Source of the DNA: an uncultured Litoreibacter sp.
GTDB taxonomy: Bacteria > Pseudomonadota > Alphaproteobacteria > Rhodobacterales > Rhodobacteraceae
Length of the DNA stretch: 64,000 bases
Direction: 5' to 3'
Assembly: GCA_938030665.1 (NCBI GenBank)
Contig: CALHHY010000015.1
Coordinates: 1 to 64,000, forward strand
Shown here: one piece after another, positions 10,593 to 20,287 of the stretch
Layout of the letters: the number at the start of each line of letters is the position of its first letter
Numbering within the stretch: the stretch's first letter is position 1
Translations under genes and position numbers: made by a program
Notes under the pieces: model-generated
Databases searched by the model: none
The model's input: only the letters and a program-made list of their open reading frames with translations
What the model was told of the DNA's origin: nothing

Positions 10593-11486
10593 CTATAGGT
10601 CCACAATCGCCCCGCGATGCTGGATGACCTGTGCAGCCAGCCTGTGACCCCGATCCATTGCATCGGCAAGGGGCATCCCTTCGGCGACACCGCTGAGGAA
10701 CCCGGCGTTGAAACTGTCACCCGCCGCCGTCGTGTCAACGATATTGCTGACGGGCGGGGCACTGATCACCGCACCGCTGCCATCAAGCGCAAGTGGCCCC
10801 GCATCCCCGCGCTTCAATGCACCAAAGACCACGCCGGTAGCGGTTAATCGGGCCAAGACGGCAGCCTCATCACGGTCGCCAAACAACAGCATCTCGTCAT
10901 CGACGGAGGGCAGCGCGATATCGCAGCGCGACCACAGGCGCATGGTCTCGCGCTGTGCGGTCTCGACGTCCTCCCACAGGCGCGGACGGTAGTTGGAATC
11001 GAAGGCGAGCCGCCCCCCCTGCGCCCGGAACCGGTCCACCCAATCGACCAGCAGATCGCGCGTGGTTTGTGGCAGGATGGCCAGTGAAATACCGGTCAGC
11101 AGCACGATGTCAAACCCGTTCAACGCGTCCGGCGTCACGGTGCAAGGCTCTTGAAACAGCGACCGGGCGGCGGCGGCTGAGCGCCAGTAATCAAAACTCC
11201 GCTCCCCCGCGTCGTCGGTGGTAATCATGTAAAGGCCCGGCGTCCCGCCTTCGCGCATCTCGATAAAATCCGTCGACAGCTGATGGCCCCGCAAGGCCGT
11301 CAGTATCCGCGCCGACCCCGCATCATCGCCAAGCGCGGTGACATAGGCCACCAGATGAGGTGCGGGCAACGCGCGGCGCAGGTAGACGGCCGTGTTGAAC
11401 GTGTCGCCCGCCACGCCGAGCAGCGCGTTATTGCCGTCCGTGGGGACCAGTTCCAACATCACCTCACCGAGGCAGGCGATCTTCAT
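10593..11486 (-). CDS. kdgK: PfkB-family sugar kinase, probable 2-keto-3-deoxygluconate kinase
   Basis: PfkB signature DTTAAGDSFNAGFLSG; neighbourhood of sugar-acid genes. Confidence 0.8.
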   Translation of the reverse strand: MKIACLGEVMLELVPTDGNNALLGVAGDTFNTAVYLRRALPAPHLVAYVTALGDDAGSARILTALRGHQLSTDFIEMREGGTPGLYMITTDDAGERSFDYWRSAAAARSLFQEPCTVTPDALNGFDIVLLTGISLAILPQTTRDLLVDWVDRFRAQGGRLAFDSNYRPRLWEDVETAQRETMRLWSRCDIALPSVDDEMLLFGDRDEAAVLARLTATGVVFGALKRGDAGPLALDGSGAVISAPPVSNIVDTTAAGDSFNAGFLSGVAEGMPLADAMDRGHRLAAQVIQHRGAIVDL

Positions 11487-11488
11487 AA

Positions 11489-12259
11489 TTACCGGCCCAT
11501 CCAGCCGCCATCCACCGTCAGGATATGGCCGTGCATGTATTGGCTTGCGTCAGAGGCCAGGAAGGCAATCGGGCCCTTGAAATCATCAGGCCGTCCCCAA
11601 CGACCCGCCGGGATCCGGGCCAGGATCGCCTCGCTGCGGTCAGGGTCATCCTGCAGCGCTTGGGTGTTGTCCGTCGCGATATAGCCGGGCGCGATGGCAT
11701 TAACATTAACCCCACTGCCCGCCCATTCATTCGCGAAAGCCATGGTCAGCTGGCCAATCCCGCCCTTGGAGGCCGCATAGCCTGGCACGGTAATCCCACC
11801 CTGGAAGGTCAGCAGCGAGGCCGTGAAAATCACCTTGCCGGAGCCACGTTTGACCATCGCGCCGCCGATCTCACGCGTCAGAATGAACTGGGCGTTCAGG
11901 TTCACCTCGATCACCTTATCCCACATCTCGTCGGGGTGTTCGGCGGCCGGCATGCGTAGAATTGTACCGGCATTGTTCACCAGAATGTCGATCTGCGGGT
12001 GATCTTCCAGCACCTGCGCGGCGAAGGCTTTGACGGCTGTGCGGTCGGCAAAATCGCAGGCATATCCGGTGAATTTGCGGCCAAGGGAGGTCACGGTGTC
12101 CCCCACCTCCGAGCCTGCCGGGTCAAGCGACGCGCTGACGCCGATCACATCCGCCCCCGCCTCGGCCAGACCTTCTGCCATGGCGCGGCCTATCCCGCGT
12201 TTCGCGCCGGTAACAAGCGCCGTTTTACCTGCAAGATTGAAGCTGTCGAGGACACCCAT
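11489..12259 (-). CDS. SDR oxidoreductase, KduD-like
   Basis: TGAKRGIGRAMAEGLAEAGADV, YAASKGG, NVNAIAPGYIATDNTQALQDDPDRSEAILARIPAGRWG typical of KduD. Confidence 0.8.
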   Translation of the reverse strand: MGVLDSFNLAGKTALVTGAKRGIGRAMAEGLAEAGADVIGVSASLDPAGSEVGDTVTSLGRKFTGYACDFADRTAVKAFAAQVLEDHPQIDILVNNAGTILRMPAAEHPDEMWDKVIEVNLNAQFILTREIGGAMVKRGSGKVIFTASLLTFQGGITVPGYAASKGGIGQLTMAFANEWAGSGVNVNAIAPGYIATDNTQALQDDPDRSEAILARIPAGRWGRPDDFKGPIAFLASDASQYMHGHILTVDGGWMGR

Positions 12260-12261
12260 CT

Positions 12262-13293
12262 TCACACCCCTTCCGTCACGCGGATCATGGATTTCATCGC
12301 GTCTGGCGTTTGCGTTAAAGTCTCGAATGCGCCCTGAATGTCGTCCAACCCTTTGATATCGGTGATGAACGCGTCGCAATCAACGACCCCCTTGTCGAGC
12401 AGCGCCATCGCCGTGTCGTAATCCTCGGGCCGGTAGACGCGGGCGCCCAGCAGGTCAAGCTCCCGCCAGAAGAACTGGAACATGTCGATCGTGGGCTTGG
12501 TTGCATGAATGGCCACCATCACGATGCGCCCGCGGGTCGCCGCGGCCGCCGTCATCAGGTCCACGCCGGGTTGAGAGCCCGAGACCTCGAACACCACATC
12601 GGCCCCTTTGCCGCCGGTGGCCTCGTGCATCGCTGCCGCCACGTCCCCGTCCTTGGGGTTGAGCGTCTTGAAGCCGGCTTTCTCGGCGAAGGCCAACCGG
12701 TGCGCGTTAATCTCTGAGATCGTCACATTGCCGCCCGCCTCCCGCGCGGCCATGGCGACCAGCATCCCAATGGGGCCGCCGCCGATCACCAGAACATCCT
12801 CGCCAGGCTTCAGGTCCGCGCGTGAAACGTCATGCGCCGCAACCGCCAGCGGCTCAATCAGCGCGGCGTGGGATAGGTCCAGACCGTCGGGCAAAACGTG
12901 GATCGTATGGGCCGGCACGTTCCATTTCTGCTGGAAGGCGCCGGCGCTGTCGATGCCGATAAAGGTTAACTTGTGGCAGATATGCTGGTGCCCTGCCGCA
13001 CAGGCCGGGCATGTGCCGCAATGGTCCAGCGGGCGGACAACAATAGGTTGACCGGGGGCCAGCCCCTCGACGCCCTCGCCCACAGCGGCAATGCGGCCGG
13101 ACATCTCATGCCCGATTGTCCGCTCGAAACCGACGCGGCCATCCATGTGACCCAGATAGATATGCAGGTCGGTGCCGCAAATGCCGCAATAGGCCACATC
13201 GACCTGCACCTCGCCCGGGCCAGGAGGTGCGGCTTCCACCGCCTCCACCGAGAAGCGTTTGTCGCCACGATAGATCGCCGCTTGATGGGTCAT
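12262..13293 (-). CDS. Zinc-dependent medium-chain alcohol/polyol dehydrogenase
   Basis: CGICGTDLHIYLGHM, GHEMSGRI, CGTCPACAAGHQHIC, GGGPIG. Confidence 0.88.
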   Translation of the reverse strand: MTHQAAIYRGDKRFSVEAVEAAPPGPGEVQVDVAYCGICGTDLHIYLGHMDGRVGFERTIGHEMSGRIAAVGEGVEGLAPGQPIVVRPLDHCGTCPACAAGHQHICHKLTFIGIDSAGAFQQKWNVPAHTIHVLPDGLDLSHAALIEPLAVAAHDVSRADLKPGEDVLVIGGGPIGMLVAMAAREAGGNVTISEINAHRLAFAEKAGFKTLNPKDGDVAAAMHEATGGKGADVVFEVSGSQPGVDLMTAAAATRGRIVMVAIHATKPTIDMFQFFWRELDLLGARVYRPEDYDTAMALLDKGVVDCDAFITDIKGLDDIQGAFETLTQTPDAMKSMIRVTEGV

Positions 13294-13330
13294 AGAATTG
13301 TGTCCTTTAAGATCGCCGGAATAAGTCAGA

Positions 13331-14419
13331 TTATGCTGTAAGCAGGTTGGTGGCTTCAAGTTTGGGCCAGTCGAAGGTCACGCCGGTTCCAGGCGTGTCA
13401 GGCGCTTGCGCCAGATGGTCTTCCACCTGCAAGGGCCGGGTCGTGTATTGATCAATCGGAAAGGAATGCACCTCAAGCCAGCCCGCGCTGCCGCGTCCTG
13501 ACAGAAGGCTGACATGCAGCTCCTGCATCCCGTGGGAGCAGAGCGCGACGCCGTGCCTTTCCGCCCGCTCCGCGACTTGCAGGAAGCCGGTAATCCCCCC
13601 GCAGTTGGAGGCGTCGGGCTGGATGAAGCTGAGGCCCGCCTGCTCAAAAGCATAGTCGAATTCGTGGATCGTGTGCAGGTTTTCCCCCATGGCCAGCGGC
13701 ACGCCGGTGGCTTTGGCGATGCGGGCGTAGTCAGGGTAGAGATCGGGCAGGATCGGCTCTTCAAACCACAAGATATCAAGCGCCTTGAACCCGTTCGCGG
13801 CCTCAATCGCCTGATCGACCGACAGCGAATAATTCGCATCCACCATGAAGGCCACATCCGGCCCGATCAGGTCGCGCACCGCCTGCGCGCGGGCCTGATC
13901 ATCGTCACGCCCCACCTTGATTTTGACCCCGTTGAAGCCCGCGGCCAGATATCCCTCCACCGAGCCCAGCAGCTTGGGCAGGTCAAACCCCAGATCGATG
14001 CCGCCGCAATAGGCGTTGCAGCTTTGCGCATGGCCACCTGCCATCTGCCACAGCGCCCGCCCCGTCCGCTTGCCGCGCAGGTCCCATAGCGCGATATCTA
14101 CAGCCGAGATCGCGAAAGAGGCGATGCCGCCCCGCGCCACATAATGGACGTGCCAACCCATGGCGTCATACAGCCCCTCGACATCCTCGGCGTCGCGGCC
14201 CAGCAGGAAGGGCGCAAGGTCATGTTCCACCATCGCGTGGATCGCAAAACCGCCCTTGCCGCCCGTATAGGTGTAGCCCGTCCCCTCAGAGCCGTCTTCC
14301 AGCCGGATCGTCACTGTCACCAGCTCGAAAAAGTGGTGATCGCCATGCTTTGCATCGACCAGCACTTCGGCCAGCGGGATGTGGAACAGGCGCGGGGTGA
14401 CGGAAGCTATCTTGGAAAT
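13331..14419 (-). CDS. Mandelate racemase/muconate lactonizing enzyme (enolase superfamily) sugar-acid dehydratase
   Basis: [32 protein letters not shown] motifs. Reading frame conserved upstream of the called GTG to an ATT at 14419 ([17 protein letters not shown]); upstream in-frame TGA at 14432-14434. Confidence 0.85.
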   Translation of the reverse strand: MSKIASVTPRLFHIPLAEVLVDAKHGDHHFFELVTVTIRLEDGSEGTGYTYTGGKGGFAIHAMVEHDLAPFLLGRDAEDVEGLYDAMGWHVHYVARGGIASFAISAVDIALWDLRGKRTGRALWQMAGGHAQSCNAYCGGIDLGFDLPKLLGSVEGYLAAGFNGVKIKVGRDDDQARAQAVRDLIGPDVAFMVDANYSLSVDQAIEAANGFKALDILWFEEPILPDLYPDYARIAKATGVPLAMGENLHTIHEFDYAFEQAGLSFIQPDASNCGGITGFLQVAERAERHGVALCSHGMQELHVSLLSGRGSAGWLEVHSFPIDQYTTRPLQVEDHLAQAPDTPGTGVTFDWPKLEATNLLTA

Positions 14420-14488
14420 CGGACCGGTCCTTCAATCGGGAAATTCTGCGCGCAAACCATCGGCAAAACCGATGCCGGGTGCAAGCGG

Positions 14489-15571
14489 TTAGGGGCAAAC
14501 CACGATATTGCCGGTGTGGTTTTTGGTCATGAACGCCGCCTGCGCGTCATGCAGCTTTTCCAGCGGGTAGGTGGCGGCCAGCGCGGGCTTGACCTCGCCC
14601 GCCTCGATATAGCCCACAAGATTGCGCATCACGTCGGGTCCCAGTACGGTGGTGCCGGTGAACGTCAGGTCCCGCAGATAAAGCGTGCGCAAATCCAGCG
14701 TCACCATCGGCCCTGCAATCGCGCCGGAACAGGTGTAGCGCCCGCCGCGTTCGATCACCTCGATCATCTCGGACCAGGCGTCGCCGCCGACAATATCGGC
14801 CAGCACCGTGATCTTCTCCGCCCCCAGGGCGGCCCGCAGATCACCCGGCGCGCGCGGCAGGATGCGGTCAGGGCCCAGCTGGGCGACATCGGCGTGCTTG
14901 GCCTCGGACGCCATCGCGATGACCCGCGCCCCGCGCCGCTTGGCCAACTGCACCAGCGCGCCACCCACCCCGCCGGACGCACCGGGCACCAGCACCGTGT
15001 CTTCTTGCGTGACGTCCGCGCGGGCAAGCATCCCCTCAGCGGTGGAATACGAGCAGCTGAAAGTCGCAAGCTCCGCATCGCTAAGGGCTGATTGAACCGC
15101 CAGCGCGTTCACCGATGGCAGCACCACATATTGCGCGAAGCCCCCGTCACATTCCGAGCCGACATAGCCCGTCTTGTTCGTGTCACCCGGATCATCGGCG
15201 TCGCGCAGCCAGGTATCCGCAATCACCCGCTCACCCATCCGGGCCTGCGCCACATCTGCGCCAACCCCGACGATCTCCCCACAGATATCGGCGCCCTGAA
15301 TGCGCGGCCAGGCGATGCCGGCCCCACCCCATCCCGAATTGTCTAGATTTGCCGCATCGTAGTCCGCGCCATCCGTCGCGCCAGTGACGGCCTTCGAATA
15401 CCAGCCCGCGCGGGTGTTGATATCGGTGTTGTTCAGCCCGCAGGCCCTGACCCGGATCAGCACCTCCCCCGCGCCCGGTTTCGGGACCGGCATGTCAGTA
15501 CGCCACACGGTTTGCTCCGGCCCGCCATAGCCCATGGTGACCATCGCGTTCATCACGTCGGGGAGTGTCAT
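14489..15571 (-). CDS. Zinc-type alcohol dehydrogenase / quinone oxidoreductase family
   Basis: MDR fold motifs VRACGLNNTDINTR, GADICGEIVGVGADV, VLVPGASGGVGGALVQLAKRRGARVIA. Confidence 0.87.
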   Translation of the reverse strand: MTLPDVMNAMVTMGYGGPEQTVWRTDMPVPKPGAGEVLIRVRACGLNNTDINTRAGWYSKAVTGATDGADYDAANLDNSGWGGAGIAWPRIQGADICGEIVGVGADVAQARMGERVIADTWLRDADDPGDTNKTGYVGSECDGGFAQYVVLPSVNALAVQSALSDAELATFSCSYSTAEGMLARADVTQEDTVLVPGASGGVGGALVQLAKRRGARVIAMASEAKHADVAQLGPDRILPRAPGDLRAALGAEKITVLADIVGGDAWSEMIEVIERGGRYTCSGAIAGPMVTLDLRTLYLRDLTFTGTTVLGPDVMRNLVGYIEAGEVKPALAATYPLEKLHDAQAAFMTKNHTGNIVVCP

Positions 15572-15595
15572 ACCGGGGCCTCCTGCTGGGTCAAG

Positions 15596-16381
15596 TCATG
15601 CCCATCCGGGCTTGGTCTTGTCGAGGAAGGCGGCAATGCCCTCGGCGGCCTCTGCCCCTTCCCAGGTGTCGGCCAGCCGCGTGATCGTGTCGTCAATCAC
15701 CGCGTCATCGATCACCGGCCCCAAGGCCCGCGCCAGCGCTTTGGAGGCACCAACCGCGCCGGGCGCCACGCTCAGATAGGGGGCAACCTCGGCCTCGATC
15801 ACCGCATCAAGATCGCCCGCAGGCACGGCTTTCGCGGCAATCCCCAGCTCGACCGCCTCGCCCGCGCCAAAAAGGCGGGCGGACATGAAGACCCGGCGCG
15901 CGCGCCCCTCCCCCATCCGGGCAATCACATAGGGGCTGATCGTAGCGGGGATCAGCCCCAGCTTCGTCTCGGTCAGGCCGAACTTGGTGGCAGCATCCGC
16001 TATCACCACGTCGCAGACGCAGGCCAGCCCGACCCCGCCTCCGAAAGCCCCGCCATGGATGCGGCCGATCAGCGGGCTTGGCATCTCGTTCAGCGCTTTG
16101 AGCATCATGGCCAGCTTGCGCGCTTCCACCATTCGGGCAGTGCGGTCGGCTTTGATTTGCTGCTGCATCCAGCCCAGATCGCCGCCCGCACAGAACACCT
16201 TGCCCGCGCCCATGAGAACCACCGCGCGGGTCTCGGGCGCGGCCCCGGTGGTCTGCGCGAAATCGGTCAGCTCCGCGATCATTGCGGCGGACATGGCGTT
16301 GCGGGTATCGGGCAGGTTAAGGCAAAGCGTGACGACCCCGCGCAGGTCAGTGCTGACCTGAAGCGTCTCATATCCCATCAC
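15596..16381 (-). CDS. Enoyl-CoA hydratase/isomerase, methylglutaconyl-CoA hydratase-like
   Basis: Crotonase fold motifs (VLMGAGKVFCAGGDLGWMQ; GRIHGGAFGGGVGLACVCDVVIADAATKFGLTETKLGLIPATISPYV); adjacent HMG-CoA lyase. Confidence 0.85.
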   Translation of the reverse strand: MMGYETLQVSTDLRGVVTLCLNLPDTRNAMSAAMIAELTDFAQTTGAAPETRAVVLMGAGKVFCAGGDLGWMQQQIKADRTARMVEARKLAMMLKALNEMPSPLIGRIHGGAFGGGVGLACVCDVVIADAATKFGLTETKLGLIPATISPYVIARMGEGRARRVFMSARLFGAGEAVELGIAAKAVPAGDLDAVIEAEVAPYLSVAPGAVGASKALARALGPVIDDAVIDDTITRLADTWEGAEAAEGIAAFLDKTKPGWA

Positions 16382-17232
16382 GCGCCCTCCCTCAGGCTGC
16401 GGGCAAAGGCGGCTGCGCGCGCCAGCTTCGTCCGGTCGATCCCGGTCTCAAGTCCAAGCCGCGCCATCAGCTCTGCCACCTCTTCGGTTGCGACATTCCC
16501 CTTGGCACCCGGCGCATAGGGGCAGCCCCCCAGCCCCCCGGCAGAGGCGTCAAAGACCCGCAGGCCGCGGTCCAGGCTGACCTCGATATTCTCAAGCGCC
16601 CGGCCCCGCGTATTATGGAAATGGCCGGCAAGCTTTTCAGGCGGCACCACTTTGGACACCGCATCGAGCATTAGGGCCACGGTTTCAGGTGTCGCCGCCC
16701 CGATCGTGTCGCCAAGGCTGACCTCGTAGACGCCCATCTGCCACAGCGCCTGCGCGACCTTGGCCACCTGCGCAGGCGCCACTGCACCGTCATAGGGGCA
16801 ATCCGTCACGCAGGAGACGTAACCGCGCACGGGCAAACCCGCCTTTTTGGCAGCAACCGTGACGGGCGCGAAGCGCTCCAGACTTTCAGCGATGGAGCAG
16901 TTGATATTCTTCTGGCTGAACCCTTCGGAGGCCGATGCGAAGATCGCGATTTCGCTGGCCTTGGCCGCAACCGCCCCGTCAAATCCGCGCATATTGGGGG
17001 TCAACGCGGCGTAGGCCACACCCGGCGCGCGGGCGATGCCGCCCAGAACCTCCGCCGCGTCGGCCATTTGCGGCACCCATTTCGGGCTAACGAAACTCGC
17101 CACCTCAATCTTGGTAAAGCCGCAGTCCGACAGCATGTCGATCAGCGCGATCTTGTCTGCCGTCGGAATGATCCGCGCCTCGTTTTGCAGCCCGTCGCGG
17201 GGCGCCATCTCAAACAGGGTTACGTCGGGCAT
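16378..17232 (-). CDS. Hydroxymethylglutaryl-CoA lyase
   Basis: HMGL-like: EMAPRDGLQNE, VASFVSPKWVPQMAD, GCPYAPGAKGNVATEE. Confidence 0.92.
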   Translation of the reverse strand: MPDVTLFEMAPRDGLQNEARIIPTADKIALIDMLSDCGFTKIEVASFVSPKWVPQMADAAEVLGGIARAPGVAYAALTPNMRGFDGAVAAKASEIAIFASASEGFSQKNINCSIAESLERFAPVTVAAKKAGLPVRGYVSCVTDCPYDGAVAPAQVAKVAQALWQMGVYEVSLGDTIGAATPETVALMLDAVSKVVPPEKLAGHFHNTRGRALENIEVSLDRGLRVFDASAGGLGGCPYAPGAKGNVATEEVAELMARLGLETGIDRTKLARAAAFARSLREGA

Positions 17233-17285
17233 CGCTGCGCTCTTCTCCTAGCTTGCGCGGACGCTAGCCAGAACGCGGCGCAAGC

Positions 17286-18053
17286 TCAAGCAGGTGCAGG
17301 CGCACGCCAGCGGGTCATGCGCTGCTCGAACATACGGATGAGCGAATATTCCAAGACCAGCATGATCGCCACGAAACTAAGCGCATAGGCCAGCACGTAG
17401 CTGGTTTCAAACAGCTGGAAATACAGGTGGATCTGAAACCCCACCCCGTTGGAGCGGCCCAGAAACTCGACCACCAGCACGATTTTCCAGATGATCGCCA
17501 ACCCGTTGCGCGTCGATGACGCGATATAGGGCCAAAGCTGCGGGATGATGACATGGCGCAGCTTGGCGGCGGGCGACATGCGAAAGCTCTGCGCCATGTC
17601 GCGCAGCTTGGGGTCGAGCGCCTGCACCCCCTCCCGGATTGTGACCGCCACCATGGCCGTCTTGTTCAGCGCCACGGCGGTGATGGCCGCCGTCTCGTTC
17701 AGCCCGATCCACAGGTAGCACAGCACGATGACGACCAACGCGGGCACGTTCAGCAGCACCACCAGCCAGGCCCCGAACCAGCGGTTCAGCCCGGCATGCA
17801 GCCCCATGGCGATGCCGATGATCAGCCCGAAAAACGCCGCCAGAAAGAACGCCGCCGCGACACGGACCAAAGTGGCTAAGACATGGCCGGGCAGCTCGCC
17901 TGACGCGACCTCCTTGGTGAAAATGCCCCAGACCTCCGCCGGGCCGGGCAACACCGTTCGGTCGGCACTCAGCCACGCCGCAAACGCCCACAGCGCGACC
18001 ATCCCCATGAGGGAGATCGCAAGAATATGAGGCGGCGGCGCGTTGCTTTGCAT
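17286..18053 (-). CDS. ABC transporter permease, NitT/TauT family
   Basis: SsuC/TauC-like permease (VTIREGVQALDPKLRDMAQSFRMSPAAKLRHVIIPQLWPYIASSTRNGLAIIWKIVLVVEFLGRSNGVG). Confidence 0.87.
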   Translation of the reverse strand: MQSNAPPPHILAISLMGMVALWAFAAWLSADRTVLPGPAEVWGIFTKEVASGELPGHVLATLVRVAAAFFLAAFFGLIIGIAMGLHAGLNRWFGAWLVVLLNVPALVVIVLCYLWIGLNETAAITAVALNKTAMVAVTIREGVQALDPKLRDMAQSFRMSPAAKLRHVIIPQLWPYIASSTRNGLAIIWKIVLVVEFLGRSNGVGFQIHLYFQLFETSYVLAYALSFVAIMLVLEYSLIRMFEQRMTRWRAPAPA

Positions 18054-18157
18054 CGGGCTATCGTCACATGCGCACGGCCCCAGGCCAAACAGAAAACCGC
18101 CCGCTCATACCATGGTCGCATAGGGCCGCCGGCGCTGATCCGCGTAGGCTTTGCACC

Positions 18158-20287
18158 ATGTTGGGAGGGACAGGATTTCGCGCAATTCTTGCCGCGGCGC
18201 TGCTTTGGGTTGCGTCCGCGCTTGCTGTGCTGGCCGAGCCGCTGCCGCGGGAGGTGCTAGAGCCCTATATCGTGCCGCCCATGAGCCTGGGCGAGCAGGT
18301 AAATGACAAGGGCGTATGGCAGCTGCTGAATTCCGGCGGGGCGGAGGCGGGATACGTCTTCGAGACCGAGCCCATGGCCCCCCTGCCCGGCTTTTCAGGT
18401 GCCGCGATTAACCTGCTCGTGGTCCTTGACGCAGATGGCCGGTTTCTGGACGTGCAGCTGATCTCGCATAACGAACCGATTTTCGTCTCAGGCCTGCCGG
18501 AAAAGCTGTTTTACGATTTTTTCAAGCAATACCGGGGCCACTCGATTTCCGACAGCCTTGTCGTGGGCTCCCCTTACGGCGAGGGTGGGGAGGGGTCGGC
18601 GCTTGTCTATCTGGACGGGGTCACCAAAGGCACGGCCTCGGTGCGGATCGCCCATGAAAGCATCCTTGCCGCCGCCCTTCAGGTCGCCCGCGAAAAGATG
18701 AGCGGCGTCTCCACCGGCCCACCCGCCTTTCCAAACACTGAGTATAGCGAGGATCTGAGCTGGGATGATCTGGTGGAACAGGGCATCGTCACCCGCCATA
18801 TCGTACTCAATAGCGAGATGGACGCGGCTTTCGCCGGCACCCTGTGGGAGGATGACGACCCTGAGGCGAGCGATAACCCGGACGATCCGTATATTGATCT
18901 TTGGGTCGTTGACATCGGCGCGCCCTCCATCGCGCAGGCGGTGCTGAGCCCCTCGACCTACGCCGAATTGCAGCAGTTCATGTCGATCTCCACCACGGAC
19001 GAGCCGGTGCTGGTCATCGAGGCCGCCCGCCACGGGCTGGTGACGGAGGAATTCACCCGCAACACCGCCCCCGACCTGATCAGCGCCGAACAAAGCGGCT
19101 TCCCGATCGCTTTCCGCGACAGCGATATCTATATCGAGCTGCATGACGACCTGCCCGATGCGTTGCATGACGCCGCCAGCTTCGGGGCCGCGCTGATCCT
19201 GCGCACGGACCGCAGGCTCGGCTTTGATCCGACGTCCGAATGGACGCTCAACATCAAGTCGCTGCGCGAACACGGGTCGTTCCAGCCCGAGCTTGGCTCC
19301 GTCACCACGCCGGTCAATCTGGTGACGCCGGAACGCTTCTACACCCGACCCGCGGTGATCAAGCCCGTCCCGCCCTGGGTCGACGCGCTGCGCAACCGGC
19401 AGGGTGACCTGATCGTGCTGGGTCTGTTTCTGACAGGGCTGTTGCTGCTTCTGGGCGCACGTCTGAACCGGCTGGCGGGCCACCGCCATTTCACCCCGAT
19501 CAGGCTGGCCATACTTGCATTCGTCACCGTTTTTATCGGCTGGTGGGGGCAGGGTCAGCTTTCCATCGCGACCCCGCTGGCCGTTGCCCGCACCGCGCTT
19601 GAAGGCGGCTCCTACGCATTCCTGCTTTACGACCCGTTTTCGCTGGTGGTCTGGGCGGTGACGATCATTGGCTTCGTCCTCTGGGGTCGCGGCCTTTTCT
19701 GTGGCTGGCTCTGCCCCTTTGGCGCCTTGCAGGAATTCGCCCACCACATCGGTCGCCTGCTGCGCCTGCCCCAGATAGAGCCATCGGCCGTGTGGGACGA
19801 CCGGCTGAAATGGGTGAAATACGCGGTTCTCTTCGCGCTGGTGGCGCTGCTTTTCACTGCGCCCGCGCGGCTCGACAAAGCCATCGAGGTGGAACCCTTC
19901 AAGACCGCCATCACCACCTTTTTCATCCGCGAATGGTATTACGTGGCCTATGCGGTCGGGCTGCTGCTTTTGTCCATGGTACTGTTCAAGGGGTTTTGCC
20001 GCTACGTCTGCCCGCTTGGCGCGGTGATGGCCATTGGCGGGCTGGTGCGCGGGCGGGACTGGATCGCGCGCCGCGCCGAATGCGGCTCCCCCTGCCAGCT
20101 GTGCAAGGTGAAATGCAGCTATGGCGCAATCAAGAAGACCGGGGAAATCCAGTATTCCGAATGCTTCCAATGTCTCGACTGTGTGACCATCCATGACGAT
20201 GCCGACCAATGTGTGCCGCTGATCATAGCGGCCAAACGCGGGCGCGCCCTGCAGTCGGGCGTAGCGCAAGGGGTGGCTGCCGAATGA
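18158..20287 (+). CDS. NosR/NirI-like membrane FMN-binding / [4Fe-4S] ferredoxin protein
   Basis: Periplasmic FMN-binding domain with flavinylation-like DGVTKGTAS, TM helices, CGWLCPFGALQEF, CRYVCPLGAV, CGSPCQLCKVKC, CFQCLDC. Confidence 0.85.
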   Translation: MLGGTGFRAILAAALLWVASALAVLAEPLPREVLEPYIVPPMSLGEQVNDKGVWQLLNSGGAEAGYVFETEPMAPLPGFSGAAINLLVVLDADGRFLDVQLISHNEPIFVSGLPEKLFYDFFKQYRGHSISDSLVVGSPYGEGGEGSALVYLDGVTKGTASVRIAHESILAAALQVAREKMSGVSTGPPAFPNTEYSEDLSWDDLVEQGIVTRHIVLNSEMDAAFAGTLWEDDDPEASDNPDDPYIDLWVVDIGAPSIAQAVLSPSTYAELQQFMSISTTDEPVLVIEAARHGLVTEEFTRNTAPDLISAEQSGFPIAFRDSDIYIELHDDLPDALHDAASFGAALILRTDRRLGFDPTSEWTLNIKSLREHGSFQPELGSVTTPVNLVTPERFYTRPAVIKPVPPWVDALRNRQGDLIVLGLFLTGLLLLLGARLNRLAGHRHFTPIRLAILAFVTVFIGWWGQGQLSIATPLAVARTALEGGSYAFLLYDPFSLVVWAVTIIGFVLWGRGLFCGWLCPFGALQEFAHHIGRLLRLPQIEPSAVWDDRLKWVKYAVLFALVALLFTAPARLDKAIEVEPFKTAITTFFIREWYYVAYAVGLLLLSMVLFKGFCRYVCPLGAVMAIGGLVRGRDWIARRAECGSPCQLCKVKCSYGAIKKTGEIQYSECFQCLDCVTIHDDADQCVPLIIAAKRGRALQSGVAQGVAAE

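Noticed and set aside
18488-20269. 593-aa minus-strand ORF
   Set aside because: Antisense to the NosR-like gene; no recognisable domain, biased composition
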